Source: Halalkaliarchaeum sp. AArc-CO (GTDB taxonomy: Archaea; Halobacteriota; Halobacteria; Halobacteriales; Haloferacaceae). From it: 64,000 nucleotides of DNA. The notes beneath the pieces were generated by a model, which was given only the letters and a program-made list of their open reading frames with translations, searched no databases and was not told the origin of the DNA. Both the position numbers and the translations under genes were made by a program. Numbering within the stretch: the first letter of the stretch is position 1; every line of letters starts with the position of its first letter. Of this stretch, positions 43,038-52,877 are shown in pieces. The stretch is taken from contig NZ_CP087723.1 of the NCBI RefSeq assembly GCF_024972735.1, forward strand, positions 806,001 to 870,000. Direction: 5' to 3'.

Positions 43038-44903
43038 ATGCCAGGAACCACCGTCTGGCTCCCGCGTTCCGAATTTTCCGCTCCAGATCAGGGCGGGGAT
43101 TCCGTCGGAAGCTCGGAAGCACTTGATTCGAGTTTTTATGAAACCCTCGGAGCACTTCAACACGCTCCAGACTACGAACAGGAGGTTATCGTCGACCGAA
43201 CTGATGTCAAAATCGGTGTTTCGGGCTATGCGAGCTATCCGATCCGAACCGTTGAAGACGACGAGTATTTTGTTTGTTTCGAAGGAAAACAGTACGCGAC
43301 AGACCTTTCTCGGTCAGACCTTCTGACTGTCGGGGAAAACGTAATCCGCAACCGGCGCGAATGGATTAGTGATTGGATAGGCAGCAGTGACGGAGATTTC
43401 GTCGTTTATGCTCTGGAAAAAGACTCTGGAACTGTTGGGATAGTTAACGACGTATTTGGGCGCCTTCCGTTGTACGTTTCAGAAAGGGATGGGCAAATTA
43501 TCATAACTCGCGAGAATAAATTCCTACGCGAATGTATTGACGGAATCGATATTGATCGGCTCGGAATTGCTCAATCTCTCCTATTCGGCTTTCCTCTTGG
43601 TACGCGGACACTCTGGAAGGGCGTAGACAAAATTGACGGCGGCTCACTCCTTCGATATCTCCCTGAATCTGGTCTCCAACGTGAACGGCTACACTGGTTT
43701 GATTTCGGGAAAACCTTGGCTGAGAAACGTTCCGTCGAGGAAAACGCCAGGTTGCTCGCGAAGTCTTTCCAACAGTCCTGCAGACACCGAGCAAACTCCG
43801 CAACGTCAACGGTCGTCTCATTGAGCGGTGGTCACGACTCCCGATCAGTCGCGGCAGGATACCACTCAAGCGGATCCTCATTCTCGGCAGCTACGTTCGC
43901 TCCTGCCTCCACCGATGATAGGTCCGGTACGACTGCTGACGTCGAGATCGCCCGGAAAACCGCCAATGCCCTCGGGGTCGATTGGCACCGATTCGTCCTC
44001 TCATCCCCTGTTTCTGAGGACTTTCGACTGTTGTTATCGATGAAAGGAGGGATGAATCCGTTCACCAACGCAGAAACGCTTGACTTCTTTCGTCGTCTTC
44101 GGGCAGAGTTCGGCTCAGATATCACCTACGTCACTGGAGATGGAGGTGACAAGGCTATTCCCGACCTCTCTCCGCCTCAAGAAATCGAGAGCTTTGAGGA
44201 ACTTGTCTCGTACCTGTTCCGAGCGGAAAGTATCGTTTTCCCCCTCAAACGCGTTATTACTCTGACTGGCGTTTCGGAGGCGGAACTTCGAGACTCGGTG
44301 ATTGCGCGCTTTCAATCGTATCCAGAGTCCAACCCCTCTGATATGTTCGTGGGGTTTAAAATACGTGAGCGGGGTTTTAACTGGCTCAATGAAGGGGAAG
44401 ACCGCAATCGGTCATACTTCTGGTCGACCTCTCCGTTTTACTCACTCCCGTTCTTTCGAAAGGCGATGGCTATCCCCGCCGAGCAAAAGCAACACAATCG
44501 GCTCTATCGGGCGTTCCTCCGCCAGTTATGGCCGGAGGCTACCCTACTGAAGGACGCTAACTTTCACGTTTCCATGGCTTCTCCGCTGTACCCCGGTGTC
44601 CAAAGGAGCCTCTCTTTCCTCGCTGCTCATCCCCGTATCGAGGACATCGTCACTTCGATCTATCGACGTGAACTCCTCGACAACTACGACGAGAACGTGG
44701 CTCGACTCCTGCTCACACAGGTACGTGAATGTGAAGAGATGGGCAATATCTTCATGGAAGGAGAAATCGCCCGAATCGGTGCCGACCGTAGTTCCTGTAA
44801 CAGTCAACAGGCGTTTAATCTTCTCACGATGACCTCCGCTGTCGCCGAAATTTTGTGCGATGATCCGTGTTTCGATTCCGTTGATGAGGTTTTGTACTCG
44901 TAA
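43038..44903 (+). CDS. Asparagine-synthase-like protein without the glutaminase Cys
   Basis: 621 aa from the ATG at 43038 (a GTG at 43032 is in frame). Residues 1-215 resemble the class-II glutamine amidotransferase fold (VVYALEKDSGTVGIVNDVFGRLPLYVS), but the protein starts MPGTTVWLP, so the catalytic Cys2 is missing. The C-terminal part has the ATP-pyrophosphatase loop TVVSLSGGHDSRSVAAGYHS and YVTGDGGDKAIP. It probably activates a carboxylate with ATP and uses ammonia or another amine, for example to amidate a uronic acid in the glycan. That is inference. Confidence 0.82.
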   Translation: MPGTTVWLPRSEFSAPDQGGDSVGSSEALDSSFYETLGALQHAPDYEQEVIVDRTDVKIGVSGYASYPIRTVEDDEYFVCFEGKQYATDLSRSDLLTVGENVIRNRREWISDWIGSSDGDFVVYALEKDSGTVGIVNDVFGRLPLYVSERDGQIIITRENKFLRECIDGIDIDRLGIAQSLLFGFPLGTRTLWKGVDKIDGGSLLRYLPESGLQRERLHWFDFGKTLAEKRSVEENARLLAKSFQQSCRHRANSATSTVVSLSGGHDSRSVAAGYHSSGSSFSAATFAPASTDDRSGTTADVEIARKTANALGVDWHRFVLSSPVSEDFRLLLSMKGGMNPFTNAETLDFFRRLRAEFGSDITYVTGDGGDKAIPDLSPPQEIESFEELVSYLFRAESIVFPLKRVITLTGVSEAELRDSVIARFQSYPESNPSDMFVGFKIRERGFNWLNEGEDRNRSYFWSTSPFYSLPFFRKAMAIPAEQKQHNRLYRAFLRQLWPEATLLKDANFHVSMASPLYPGVQRSLSFLAAHPRIEDIVTSIYRRELLDNYDENVARLLLTQVRECEEMGNIFMEGEIARIGADRSSCNSQQAFNLLTMTSAVAEILCDDPCFDSVDEVLYS

Positions 44904-44933
44904 TTCCCCCGGCTGGGGGGCAGGATGCACTAC

Positions 44934-47900
44934 TTACTCTTCGTCGAACTGAACGTCCGCCGTTCCCTGGACGCGCAACATGGTCAGGTCGCCACTGAAC
45001 CTGTAGCCGTCGACGTCGTCAGTAACCGACCCGATGACCATCCCGTCGGTAATGACGTCGTCTGCTTCGACAGGACCGAGATCGGGTGATTTGTAGAGGT
45101 TTCCAGTCACTGAAAACTGGTAGGAGGTTTCGTCCTCGAGTCCGTCGACCGTTAACCAGTTTGGAAGAACTGGGTCTTCTTCGGTACCCAGCAGTTCGGG
45201 ATCGACCTGGTTTCCGTCCAGATAAATTCCTGCTTCACCGTCCAACGAGAAGTCTGTGATCTCCCCGTCGAACTGGAACTTGGCGGTTTCGGAATTCACC
45301 GCGTCTTCGGCGCTACTTCCCGAAATTGAATCTTCACAGGATATCTCACAGGACGGGTCACTGATCAAGTTGCCATCCACTGTGACGTTGAAACTCGACG
45401 TGGTTCCGGTTCCCATAACCCACAGGGTGTGATCGAGTTCCACTTCGTGGTCACAGTCGACGATTTCGTCTCTGGAGATTTCTTCGCCGTCGCGCTCGAA
45501 CCGCATGTCCGGCCCTGCAGCGTAGCTTTCGATACAGCCGTCGTAATCGAAGGCGTCGACGCCAGACCACATCTCGCCGGCGACTCGGGTTTTTCCACCG
45601 TCGATGGCTTCGACTGTGCTGACCGTCCCGTACTCACTTAGCTCCGTGTTTTCTCGCGCGTCACCATAAACGACGAACTCGTACTCGCCGCTAGTGTTCG
45701 AGTCGAACCCGTCGATTACGAATGACTTCCATTCCCCGTTCGTGGGGGCATCGTCGTCTTCGTCCTGATCGTCGCTGGTGTCGTCTCCGTCTTCTTCTTC
45801 CTCGTCATCGTCTCCGAGGTCGTGGTCGCAGTCGACGATATCGTCCCTGGAGATTTCTTCGCCGTCGCGCTCGAAATTCATGTCCGGTCCCGCAGCGTAA
45901 CTTTCGATACAGCCGTCGTAATCGAAGGCGTCGACACCAGACCATATTTCGCCAGCGACTCGGGTTCTATCGTCGTCGACCGATTCGACAGTACTAACCG
46001 TCCCGTACTCACTTAGTTCGGTGTTTTCACGCGCGTTGCCGTAGACGACGAACTCGTACTCGCCGCTAGTGTTCGAGTCGAGACCGTTGATTACGAACGA
46101 TTGCCACTCTCCGTTCGTGGGGGCATCGTCGTCTTCGTCCTGATCGTCGTTGGTGTCGTCTCCATCTTCTTCCTCGTCATCGTTTCCGAGGTCGTGGTCG
46201 CAGTCGACGATTTCGTCCCTGGAGATTTCTTCGCCGTCGCGCTCGAAATTCATGTCCGGTCCAGCAGCGAAACTTTCGATACAGCCGTCGTAATCGAAGG
46301 CGTCGACGCCAGACCGCATAGCGCCGGCGACTCGGGTTCTGTCGTCGTCGATCGATTCGACAGTACCAACGGTCCCGTACTCGCTCAGTTCGGTGTTTTC
46401 CCGAGCCTCACCGTGGACGACGAACTCGTACTCTCCGCGGGTGTCCGAGTCGAATCCGTCGATCACGAAGGATGTCCATCCATCGTCTGCTAGACCATCG
46501 TCGTCGGAATCGTCCGACGAGTCGTCACTCCCATCGTCCGTATCGCTCTGGGATGGGAGGGGACAGGAGTCGCTGTGGCTAATATTCCGGATGTTTCCGT
46601 CGGTGTCCGTCAAGTCCACGGCTTCACCACCGACGTTGATGTTCGAATCTTCGACGACCACGTTATCACAATTAGTGAATGCGATCCCGTCGATTGTTCC
46701 GTTGGGCGCGTGAATACAGGAGTCGGTGATCCGTGACCCATCTCTTTCGTTGATCACACAGACCGCTCCTTCTGTTTGCGTGTCGTGATCCACCGTTATA
46801 TTGACGTTATCCAGCGTCACTTCTATGGGTTCGTTAGCTCCGTCTTCGGCCCTTTGGAACCAAAGGGTCTGCATTCTCGTATTATTGTATATTTTGGTAT
46901 TCCGTATCGTAACGCCGCCAGGATTCGAAGATCCTGTCCGCGTAAGGCGGATAAGTCCATGCGGCTTACCGTCGGTTTGATCCTTGATGTCTATCTCGTT
47001 ACAAATGAACTCACAATCCTCGATGAGCAGGTCGGTTCCGCCGACCCGCGAGTCGATGTTAATACCCATACCGTGGAAAAAGCCATTTTCACCCGTCGGA
47101 TACGGCACGTCGCCGTGGTCTACGACGACGCGTGCTCCCGTGACCGTAGACCGTTTCTCTGGATGATTACCGCCTTGGAGCCGCAGATTTGAAATATCAT
47201 TGTTTTTAAATAATCCACCTTTGACCGTTATGACTCCATCATTATTGGTAGACCGGAACGCATTTCCACCGCTCTGTTCGAGGTGGAGGTCTTCGACGAC
47301 AATTTCGCCGACGTGATCCGGATAGACTCGAATGTACGTCGTTCCCGGTGGAGTCCCGGTACGGCTCCGATGGCCGGCGAGAGCTGCTCCACCCCGCCCG
47401 ATGGTCACACGACGGAGCGTATTGACTGAATCAGTCGTTGCACCACTATCTTCAGGTGTGTAACAAGTTAGCAGTTGACCGTATGAGTGAGATGCTGTGG
47501 GGACAAAACCGAGCCACTCAACGTCCTGAATGAGTGCCCCGTCGGCACAATCGAAGCGAACGTTTATTGAGGTGACATGGTCGTCTGTCATCTGAATGGA
47601 GAAGTTGGCGAGAACACAGTCCTCGCCACCATCCTGATGAATAAACCAGTATCCGTCGTATTCTTTATCACCGTTTGGAAAGTGGAACTGAACGTCTTTG
47701 TGGGAGTCACCCAGACCGACCATACCGAATCTGCTTTTGCTTGCCCTCGGACCGATCACCGTTTCGGTTTCGACGCGGTAATCTCCGGGAGGGAATTCGA
47801 TGAGCGTTCCGGTTTCGTACGCTGCCGAGAGAGCGGAGTCGATCGGTTCACTCCCGGTTGGATCCATTCCGAGGTCGTCGACTGCGTTCACCACTCGATC

Positions 47901-48113
47901 GAACGTAATCCCGTACCGTTCCTCTGCCGCCGAACCTAACCCCGAAGAGGCGAGAACTGCCCCCGTCGCTGCCGCACTCAATTTCACGTAGTCGCGTCTG
48001 TTGAGTAAACTGCCCGCACTCGCGTCCGCGTTGCTATTTTCTGCGTCCGGTTCCTCGTCGTCGGTAGCCCTGCCGCTATCGGGGCCACGCTTGCGTGCCA
48101 GCTTGCGTGCCAT
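44934..48113 (-). CDS. Large Tat-exported beta-helix protein with three tandem C-terminal domains
   Basis: 1059 aa from the ATG at 48113 (MARKLARKRGPDSGRATDDE). About 38 residues in comes a twin-arginine signal, LLNRRDYVKLSAAATGAVLA, after an unusually long acidic leader. Residues about 68-520 are a right-handed beta-helix closely like the lipoprotein at 40314. Three near-identical modules of about 124 aa follow, each with EYEFVVYGNARENTELSEYG and SGVDAFDYDGCIES, linked by Asp/Glu-rich spacers, and then a further beta module. Probably an extracellular glycan-active or surface protein. The acidic linkers fit a high-salt exterior. It converges with the AsnB-like gene. Confidence 0.85.
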   Translation of the reverse strand: MARKLARKRGPDSGRATDDEEPDAENSNADASAGSLLNRRDYVKLSAAATGAVLASSGLGSAAEERYGITFDRVVNAVDDLGMDPTGSEPIDSALSAAYETGTLIEFPPGDYRVETETVIGPRASKSRFGMVGLGDSHKDVQFHFPNGDKEYDGYWFIHQDGGEDCVLANFSIQMTDDHVTSINVRFDCADGALIQDVEWLGFVPTASHSYGQLLTCYTPEDSGATTDSVNTLRRVTIGRGGAALAGHRSRTGTPPGTTYIRVYPDHVGEIVVEDLHLEQSGGNAFRSTNNDGVITVKGGLFKNNDISNLRLQGGNHPEKRSTVTGARVVVDHGDVPYPTGENGFFHGMGINIDSRVGGTDLLIEDCEFICNEIDIKDQTDGKPHGLIRLTRTGSSNPGGVTIRNTKIYNNTRMQTLWFQRAEDGANEPIEVTLDNVNITVDHDTQTEGAVCVINERDGSRITDSCIHAPNGTIDGIAFTNCDNVVVEDSNINVGGEAVDLTDTDGNIRNISHSDSCPLPSQSDTDDGSDDSSDDSDDDGLADDGWTSFVIDGFDSDTRGEYEFVVHGEARENTELSEYGTVGTVESIDDDRTRVAGAMRSGVDAFDYDGCIESFAAGPDMNFERDGEEISRDEIVDCDHDLGNDDEEEDGDDTNDDQDEDDDAPTNGEWQSFVINGLDSNTSGEYEFVVYGNARENTELSEYGTVSTVESVDDDRTRVAGEIWSGVDAFDYDGCIESYAAGPDMNFERDGEEISRDDIVDCDHDLGDDDEEEEDGDDTSDDQDEDDDAPTNGEWKSFVIDGFDSNTSGEYEFVVYGDARENTELSEYGTVSTVEAIDGGKTRVAGEMWSGVDAFDYDGCIESYAAGPDMRFERDGEEISRDEIVDCDHEVELDHTLWVMGTGTTSSFNVTVDGNLISDPSCEISCEDSISGSSAEDAVNSETAKFQFDGEITDFSLDGEAGIYLDGNQVDPELLGTEEDPVLPNWLTVDGLEDETSYQFSVTGNLYKSPDLGPVEADDVITDGMVIGSVTDDVDGYRFSGDLTMLRVQGTADVQFDEE
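45454..46490 (-). repeat. Three tandem coding repeats of about 372-375 bp
   Basis: The same block recurs at 45454, 45829 and 46201 (measured at CAGTCGACGAT), spacing 375 and 372 bp. It encodes the repeated modules of the large exported protein, each with an Asp/Glu linker. Similarity is very high at the DNA level, which suggests recent duplication or ongoing homogenisation. Confidence 0.85.
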
Positions 48114-48128
48114 GCATTCAGTAGTCAA

Positions 48129-48628
48129 GGCTTAACCGATATAAATGTTCTGTTAATGATATGTTTCCGACTTCGTGAATGTCAATTTGAGATACCTGAA
48201 AGAGGAAGGAACGTAACCTGAATATCATTAAATAAAACCTGTACTCCGCCGGAAATGGGGGAGATCATATAAGTATTATATATTAATTAACGCGGGCATT
48301 ATCGTTTCAGGCCCGATTCTGTATCCGTCTGGCCGAACTGGAGTCCTGTCCGATATTGTTCAGTCCACTAACACATGGGTGATATATCGTCACGCAGGAC
48401 GATCATCGATATTGCATGATAGCGCCCTTCTGTCGTTGTTTAAGCTACCAATAACAGTTCGCCGCGTAGATTTCTGGTCCAGAATGGCTCATTCGTCCCC
48501 GGGATGAAACCACACTAGTTGTGCTACTGACTCACGGCCGGAACTGTTCGAAGCGTATTCTCTGGTCACTTCCAAAACTATCGGTAGGATCAACGTAACA
48601 AAACCAACTCGTCCGATGGATTTAGACG
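48129..48628. other. 500-bp AT-rich gap with promoter of the large exported protein
   Basis: It separates the divergent genes at 48113 and 48629. The minus strand has TTTATATC about 25 nt before the ATG at 48113, a good TATA box for a leaderless transcript. The stretch around 48265-48300 is very AT-rich (ATAAGTATTATATATTAATT). No gene of convincing length or composition is seen. Confidence 0.5.
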
Positions 48629-49792
48629 ATGGCGTCGGCCGAAGGTGGATATCGGACTGATCCGTGGCAAAACGAGGAAGTCGGCAGTCGGGCTCCAGGA
48701 GACGAACCCGCACCAGACGGAGAATCACTCGATCGAGTGTTGTTCGTCTACGGCCCGACGAATGTCGAAAAGATCGATCGCCACGTGAAACCACTGGCTG
48801 TCGTCGTCGAGACGACGCTCGTCTGTACCGCACCAAACCCGGACGTCACCGGCGTTCGTCAACTGTCGCCTCCATCGACAGGAATACGGATCGTCGATTT
48901 GCTCTTGATGTCACTGCTTGTTGTCCTCGAAAGCGTCCGGGGCGACTACGACGCGGTCTGTTCAATCTCCCTTATTCCGCACGGCTGTCTCGGACTGTTT
49001 GCCGCCCGATTGATGGGTGTACCGGCCCATCTCGGCATTATCGGCTGTGACATCGATGTCCACGCCCATGCGTGGTATCGGCGACCGGTTCACGTTCTCA
49101 TCCGACAGTTCGACGTTGTAACGGTCCCCGGCCCGACACACAGACGCCGGCTGCACGATCTGATCGGCCTTCCGTCCCACAAAACCGCGATTCTCGCGAA
49201 CCCGATCGACGTCGAAAAGCTTCCCGCGACGGGCCGGGAGACGGACGCTCGGTACGACCTGCTCTGGGTCGGGCGGTTCACCGAGGAAAAGCGACCGCTC
49301 TTGTTCGTCGACGTAGTTGCGGCCCTCAGGGACCGTGACCCGTCAGTTCGGGCCGTCATGCTCGGGGACGGTCCAATGCTATCAGCCGTAAAACGACGGA
49401 TAGCTGCGCGCAATCTCCAGGATACTCTCCACACTCCAGGATGGGTCGACGATCCGATTCCGTGGTACGCTGACGCCGACCTGTTCGTCTTGACGTCGAA
49501 ACGCGACGCACTCCCGCTGACGCTGGTCGAGGCGATGGCGAGCGGTACCGTCCCCGTCGCACCGCCGGTCGGTAACGTTTCTGACCTCCTCGTGGACGAC
49601 TGGAACGGCGTTCTCGTTGATCCGGCCACTGCTGACGAGTTCGCTACGGCGATCGAAGCACTGCTGGGCGCCCCCGGCCGGCGGGACCGACTCGGACGGA
49701 ATGCTCGCGGCGTGCGCGACCGGTTCTCCTCACGGGCTGCATCCGAAGACTGGCGGTACGTAACGAGTGTACTCGCACGCTCGTACTCCTGA
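48629..49792 (+). CDS. GT4-family glycosyltransferase
   Basis: 387 aa GT-B fold. After a 33-residue acidic N terminus come VLFVYGPTNVEKIDRHVKPL, the inter-domain stretch VTVPGPTHRRRLHDLIGLPS with LANPIDVEKLPA, then DLLWVGRFTEEKRPLLFVDV, VMLGDGPMLSAVKRRI, LHTPGWVDDPIPWYADADLFVLTSKRDALPLTLVEAMA (E-x7-E region) and VGNVSDLLVDDWNGVLVDP. It is GC-rich, like the following genes, so the AT-rich part of the cluster ends here. Substrate unknown. Confidence 0.9.
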   Translation: MASAEGGYRTDPWQNEEVGSRAPGDEPAPDGESLDRVLFVYGPTNVEKIDRHVKPLAVVVETTLVCTAPNPDVTGVRQLSPPSTGIRIVDLLLMSLLVVLESVRGDYDAVCSISLIPHGCLGLFAARLMGVPAHLGIIGCDIDVHAHAWYRRPVHVLIRQFDVVTVPGPTHRRRLHDLIGLPSHKTAILANPIDVEKLPATGRETDARYDLLWVGRFTEEKRPLLFVDVVAALRDRDPSVRAVMLGDGPMLSAVKRRIAARNLQDTLHTPGWVDDPIPWYADADLFVLTSKRDALPLTLVEAMASGTVPVAPPVGNVSDLLVDDWNGVLVDPATADEFATAIEALLGAPGRRDRLGRNARGVRDRFSSRAASEDWRYVTSVLARSYS

Positions 49793-49806
49793 GGAGCGTG
49801 TGGAGT

Positions 49807-50925
49807 TCACTTCGGGAGTTGATCGATCGGAATCCGTTCGATCGATCCGCTCGACCGCGACGTGTTGTACGGATTGAGAAAGAGGCCGCGTTCGTCGTCG
49901 GCTGCGAGATACACGTAGGCGCTGGCTTTCGGGACGACATTCCCCGGTATCCTGTCGCCGACGACCTGGCGTCGAGAATATCGCCGGAGTTCCTGCCAGT
50001 CTGTGAAGTCTGACGCTGACGAGGAAACGACGACGCCTGCCGACTCGCTCCTCCGAACCGACCGCTCGGGAGCTGTGCTGTCGGTACTCGGTTCCGCCGC
50101 GGTCGAGAAGGCAATCCACCTGTCTCCCCCGCGTTCTACCGAGGCGGAGTAGAACACTGACCCGTCGACCGTGTGGACTGTTCTGGGACGTTTTGAGATC
50201 GCCTCCGACGGGAGTGTTTCACGCTCGAGACGGAACACCCGGTTCTGGTCGGCGTACGAACAGTCCATCCCCCACAGGATCGCGTCCGGGGTGAACGCGA
50301 GTTCGACCGCACGCCACTGTTGGGAGCCCCCACCGATCGGTTCGAACCGCCCATCTCGAAGTCGACCGATCCAGCATTCGTCGTCCGTATCACCCGTCGT
50401 TATCCAGATCTCGTCGCTGTACGGATCCTTTTGAACACTATGAATGTGCCGAACGTCGGAAATCGGAATCCGTTGCCAGGTTTCACCGTCGTTGTCGGAG
50501 ACGAGTACACCGGGCGATTGATCGGAAGTCAGGGGGTATTCGCCGACGTAAATCCTTTCGTCAGTAGCTTCGATCGCGGACGGTAACGCACCAAACGGTG
50601 GGGAGGATTCAGGGAGTGCCCGTTTGGGTTGCCATCGCTTTCCACCGTCGTGGGAAATCGAGAGCTGGCGTCCGGCCGTGGCGACGTACGACTTTCGAGA
50701 AACTCCCTGGACAGTGGCGACAGAAAAATCCCCGACGATTCGTTCGAGCAGCCCACGGGTGTAGTCGCTATCCAGTAGAAATTCCTTGAACTGTGATCGT
50801 CCACTGGTCAGGCCCGGGATCGTTCCCCGGCGCTGGAACGACCCGCCATCCGCTTCGCGCTCGACGAATAGTGTCCGGCCGACTGTTCCGTAGAGCCGCC
50901 CATCGACACAGCCCTGTAATCGCAT
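49807..50925 (-). CDS. Beta-propeller protein with Asp-box (BNR) repeats
   Basis: 372 aa without signal peptide. Asp-box motifs SHDGGKRWQPK and VSDNDGETWQRI mark a six-bladed sialidase-like propeller (SxDxGxxW). The other blades are diverged. Stand-alone Asp-box propellers are widespread in haloarchaeal surface-glycan loci; catalytic sialidase Arg residues are not evident. The start is 4 nt after the membrane-protein stop (50929), so the two are one transcript. Confidence 0.72.
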   Translation of the reverse strand: MRLQGCVDGRLYGTVGRTLFVEREADGGSFQRRGTIPGLTSGRSQFKEFLLDSDYTRGLLERIVGDFSVATVQGVSRKSYVATAGRQLSISHDGGKRWQPKRALPESSPPFGALPSAIEATDERIYVGEYPLTSDQSPGVLVSDNDGETWQRIPISDVRHIHSVQKDPYSDEIWITTGDTDDECWIGRLRDGRFEPIGGGSQQWRAVELAFTPDAILWGMDCSYADQNRVFRLERETLPSEAISKRPRTVHTVDGSVFYSASVERGGDRWIAFSTAAEPSTDSTAPERSVRRSESAGVVVSSSASDFTDWQELRRYSRRQVVGDRIPGNVVPKASAYVYLAADDERGLFLNPYNTSRSSGSIERIPIDQLPK

Positions 50926-50928
50926 CGG

Positions 50929-52770
50929 TTAGTCACCGGGCGCTTCACTCTGGAAGGTTTCGCCACTCACGTAGTAGAGAGTGAACTCTCCGTTCGTCTG
51001 GATTCGATGAACCCCTTCCATTCCCTCGAGGCCATCGATCGACGTTTCGCTGTATCGCAACTCCCTGTAGGCGATCACTTCACGGTCCCGGTCCGATTTC
51101 GCTATCGGGAGATAGAAGTCGGTGTCGCGGGCGAGTGCCGGGTTCGCGCGCAACTCCTCGTCTGTGATTGCCCCTTCGAGACCGGGCCGTTCACCGGCGA
51201 CGAGCGCGTCGCTGTAACGATGTGGTGAACTTCGGACACCACTGAATCCCAGGGCCTCGTCGTGATGTTCGAATGCCGACGCGTATCCGTCGTATTCGTA
51301 ATCGCTGACGTGATGGTTTTGCTGGTAGATGTACGGTGATGGGAACACTACGATCAGCGACACCAACAGCCCAATTGCCAGGAGCGAAATTCCGAGCGTT
51401 CGAACAGACGGTTTGGAGAACTGTTCGCCGAGAACGCTCGACATCCAGAAGAGACCGATCGCTCCAAACACCGTCGAAAGTACCAGTCCGAAGGAAACGT
51501 GCCGGAAGAACAGATGTGAGACGTCACCCAGGAAGTGAGCGATGAAAAACGGCGTGAGTATTGCAGTGGCGAACCCGACGTACAGTGTGATCGACCGGGT
51601 TTTCGAGTCAATAGTTCCCCACTTCAGGAACGAGGCGATCACGACCGCTATCGCGATCGTCGTGTAGATACTTCCGACGAAGAACAGTTTGAAAAACAGC
51701 TCGGGGATGCTCCCTCCGACCGCCGCCGCTGATTGACCTTGTGTTTCGACAGTCGATCCGACTTCCCCGGTTCCGTAATACATTTCTTGGATAGCGTCGA
51801 CCACGTTTTCGCCGACAACGAACGCCGTCGGAAACTGCGTAATCCAGAGGACCCACGCACCAACCAGTGCCACGAAAACCAGCGCGTTCGGACTGAGAAC
51901 GCCAATTGTATCGGACGACCGTAGCCAGACGTAGACGTACAAGACGTTTATCGCTCCAAGGAGTATCAGGAGGTTCAGCGTGATCTGGGGATGAAAGAAC
52001 AACAATGCCACTCCGGAAAGGAAGAGCACGATAGCGTTGCTCGATATCCGAAACGGACCGATCCCTGTCGAAGTTGGCTCGTACAGCGATCTGACGATCA
52101 AAAAGAGGACCAGCGGAAAGAACAGCACACCGAGCGAGAAGGTGTGGTACATCATCCCCCCGCTGACATTCGTGATCGGGAGAAAGAGGAATCCCGAAAA
52201 CGCGGCGATAATAGTCGATCGACGATCTCCCGTCAGGGCCCGTACAGCGAGGGGAACGAACAGGAGAAAGAGTCCGGCTATCGTGACGATCATCAACAGT
52301 GCGGCCGCTTCATACGACAATGCGAACGTCTCGGCGAAAAACACCGAGATCGTGTGGGTTCCCGGATAAAAGAACTCGAGAAACGACAGTCGCTCCGTCC
52401 CGAGATCTTGAACCCAGCCGAGATGCGTTAGTGAATCTGATTGCCCATAGAACCGGTAGCCACGAAGTACTGGTAACGCGGCGATGACGAGGGTCGTAAC
52501 TCCCCCGAGGAACAGCGCCAAACGACAGATCACGACACGTGCAGTATGAACCGATATTACCGCTGCGGCGGCATAGGCGATAATCAGGCCGATCCATACA
52601 GCCGGCGGTGTCGACGCGTATAGCGACACCTCGTATCCATCGGCAGGCGAGAAGTGAGCGATCGTGATCCCGGACAGTAACCCGATAAAACCGACGAGTA
52701 ACACAGACAATTCTACCCGAACCGTCGAGGTGTCCTGTCGATGACCGCCACTGCTTCCCCTGATATGCAT
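50929..52770 (-). CDS. Polytopic membrane protein, polymerase/GT-C-like
   Basis: 613 aa from the ATG at 52770, with about thirteen hydrophobic segments and a C-terminal outside domain of about 130 aa. Between helices 3 and 4 an external loop reads GYRFYGQSDSLTHLGWVQDL. The acidic-His pattern resembles the first loop of GT-C transferases and of haloarchaeal polysaccharide polymerases. A further helix group holds a long loop (EMYYGTGEVGSTVETQGQ). No named family can be assigned. In this position it could polymerise or transfer lipid-linked repeating units on the outer side of the membrane. Confidence 0.68.
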   Translation of the reverse strand: MHIRGSSGGHRQDTSTVRVELSVLLVGFIGLLSGITIAHFSPADGYEVSLYASTPPAVWIGLIIAYAAAAVISVHTARVVICRLALFLGGVTTLVIAALPVLRGYRFYGQSDSLTHLGWVQDLGTERLSFLEFFYPGTHTISVFFAETFALSYEAAALLMIVTIAGLFLLFVPLAVRALTGDRRSTIIAAFSGFLFLPITNVSGGMMYHTFSLGVLFFPLVLFLIVRSLYEPTSTGIGPFRISSNAIVLFLSGVALLFFHPQITLNLLILLGAINVLYVYVWLRSSDTIGVLSPNALVFVALVGAWVLWITQFPTAFVVGENVVDAIQEMYYGTGEVGSTVETQGQSAAAVGGSIPELFFKLFFVGSIYTTIAIAVVIASFLKWGTIDSKTRSITLYVGFATAILTPFFIAHFLGDVSHLFFRHVSFGLVLSTVFGAIGLFWMSSVLGEQFSKPSVRTLGISLLAIGLLVSLIVVFPSPYIYQQNHHVSDYEYDGYASAFEHHDEALGFSGVRSSPHRYSDALVAGERPGLEGAITDEELRANPALARDTDFYLPIAKSDRDREVIAYRELRYSETSIDGLEGMEGVHRIQTNGEFTLYYVSGETFQSEAPGD

Positions 52771-52877
52771 TCGGCGAAATATGACGTACAAGCGTCTTTG
52801 TTATACTCGGTATATCGGGTGCCCGAATGACGTCGGAGACACGTCGATCACAATGAGCAAAAGAAATCGATCAGTAC

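Noticed and set aside
48489-48836. 115-codon minus-strand frame at the start of the GT4 gene
   Set aside because: Antisense to the GT4 N terminus and Arg-rich; a shadow.
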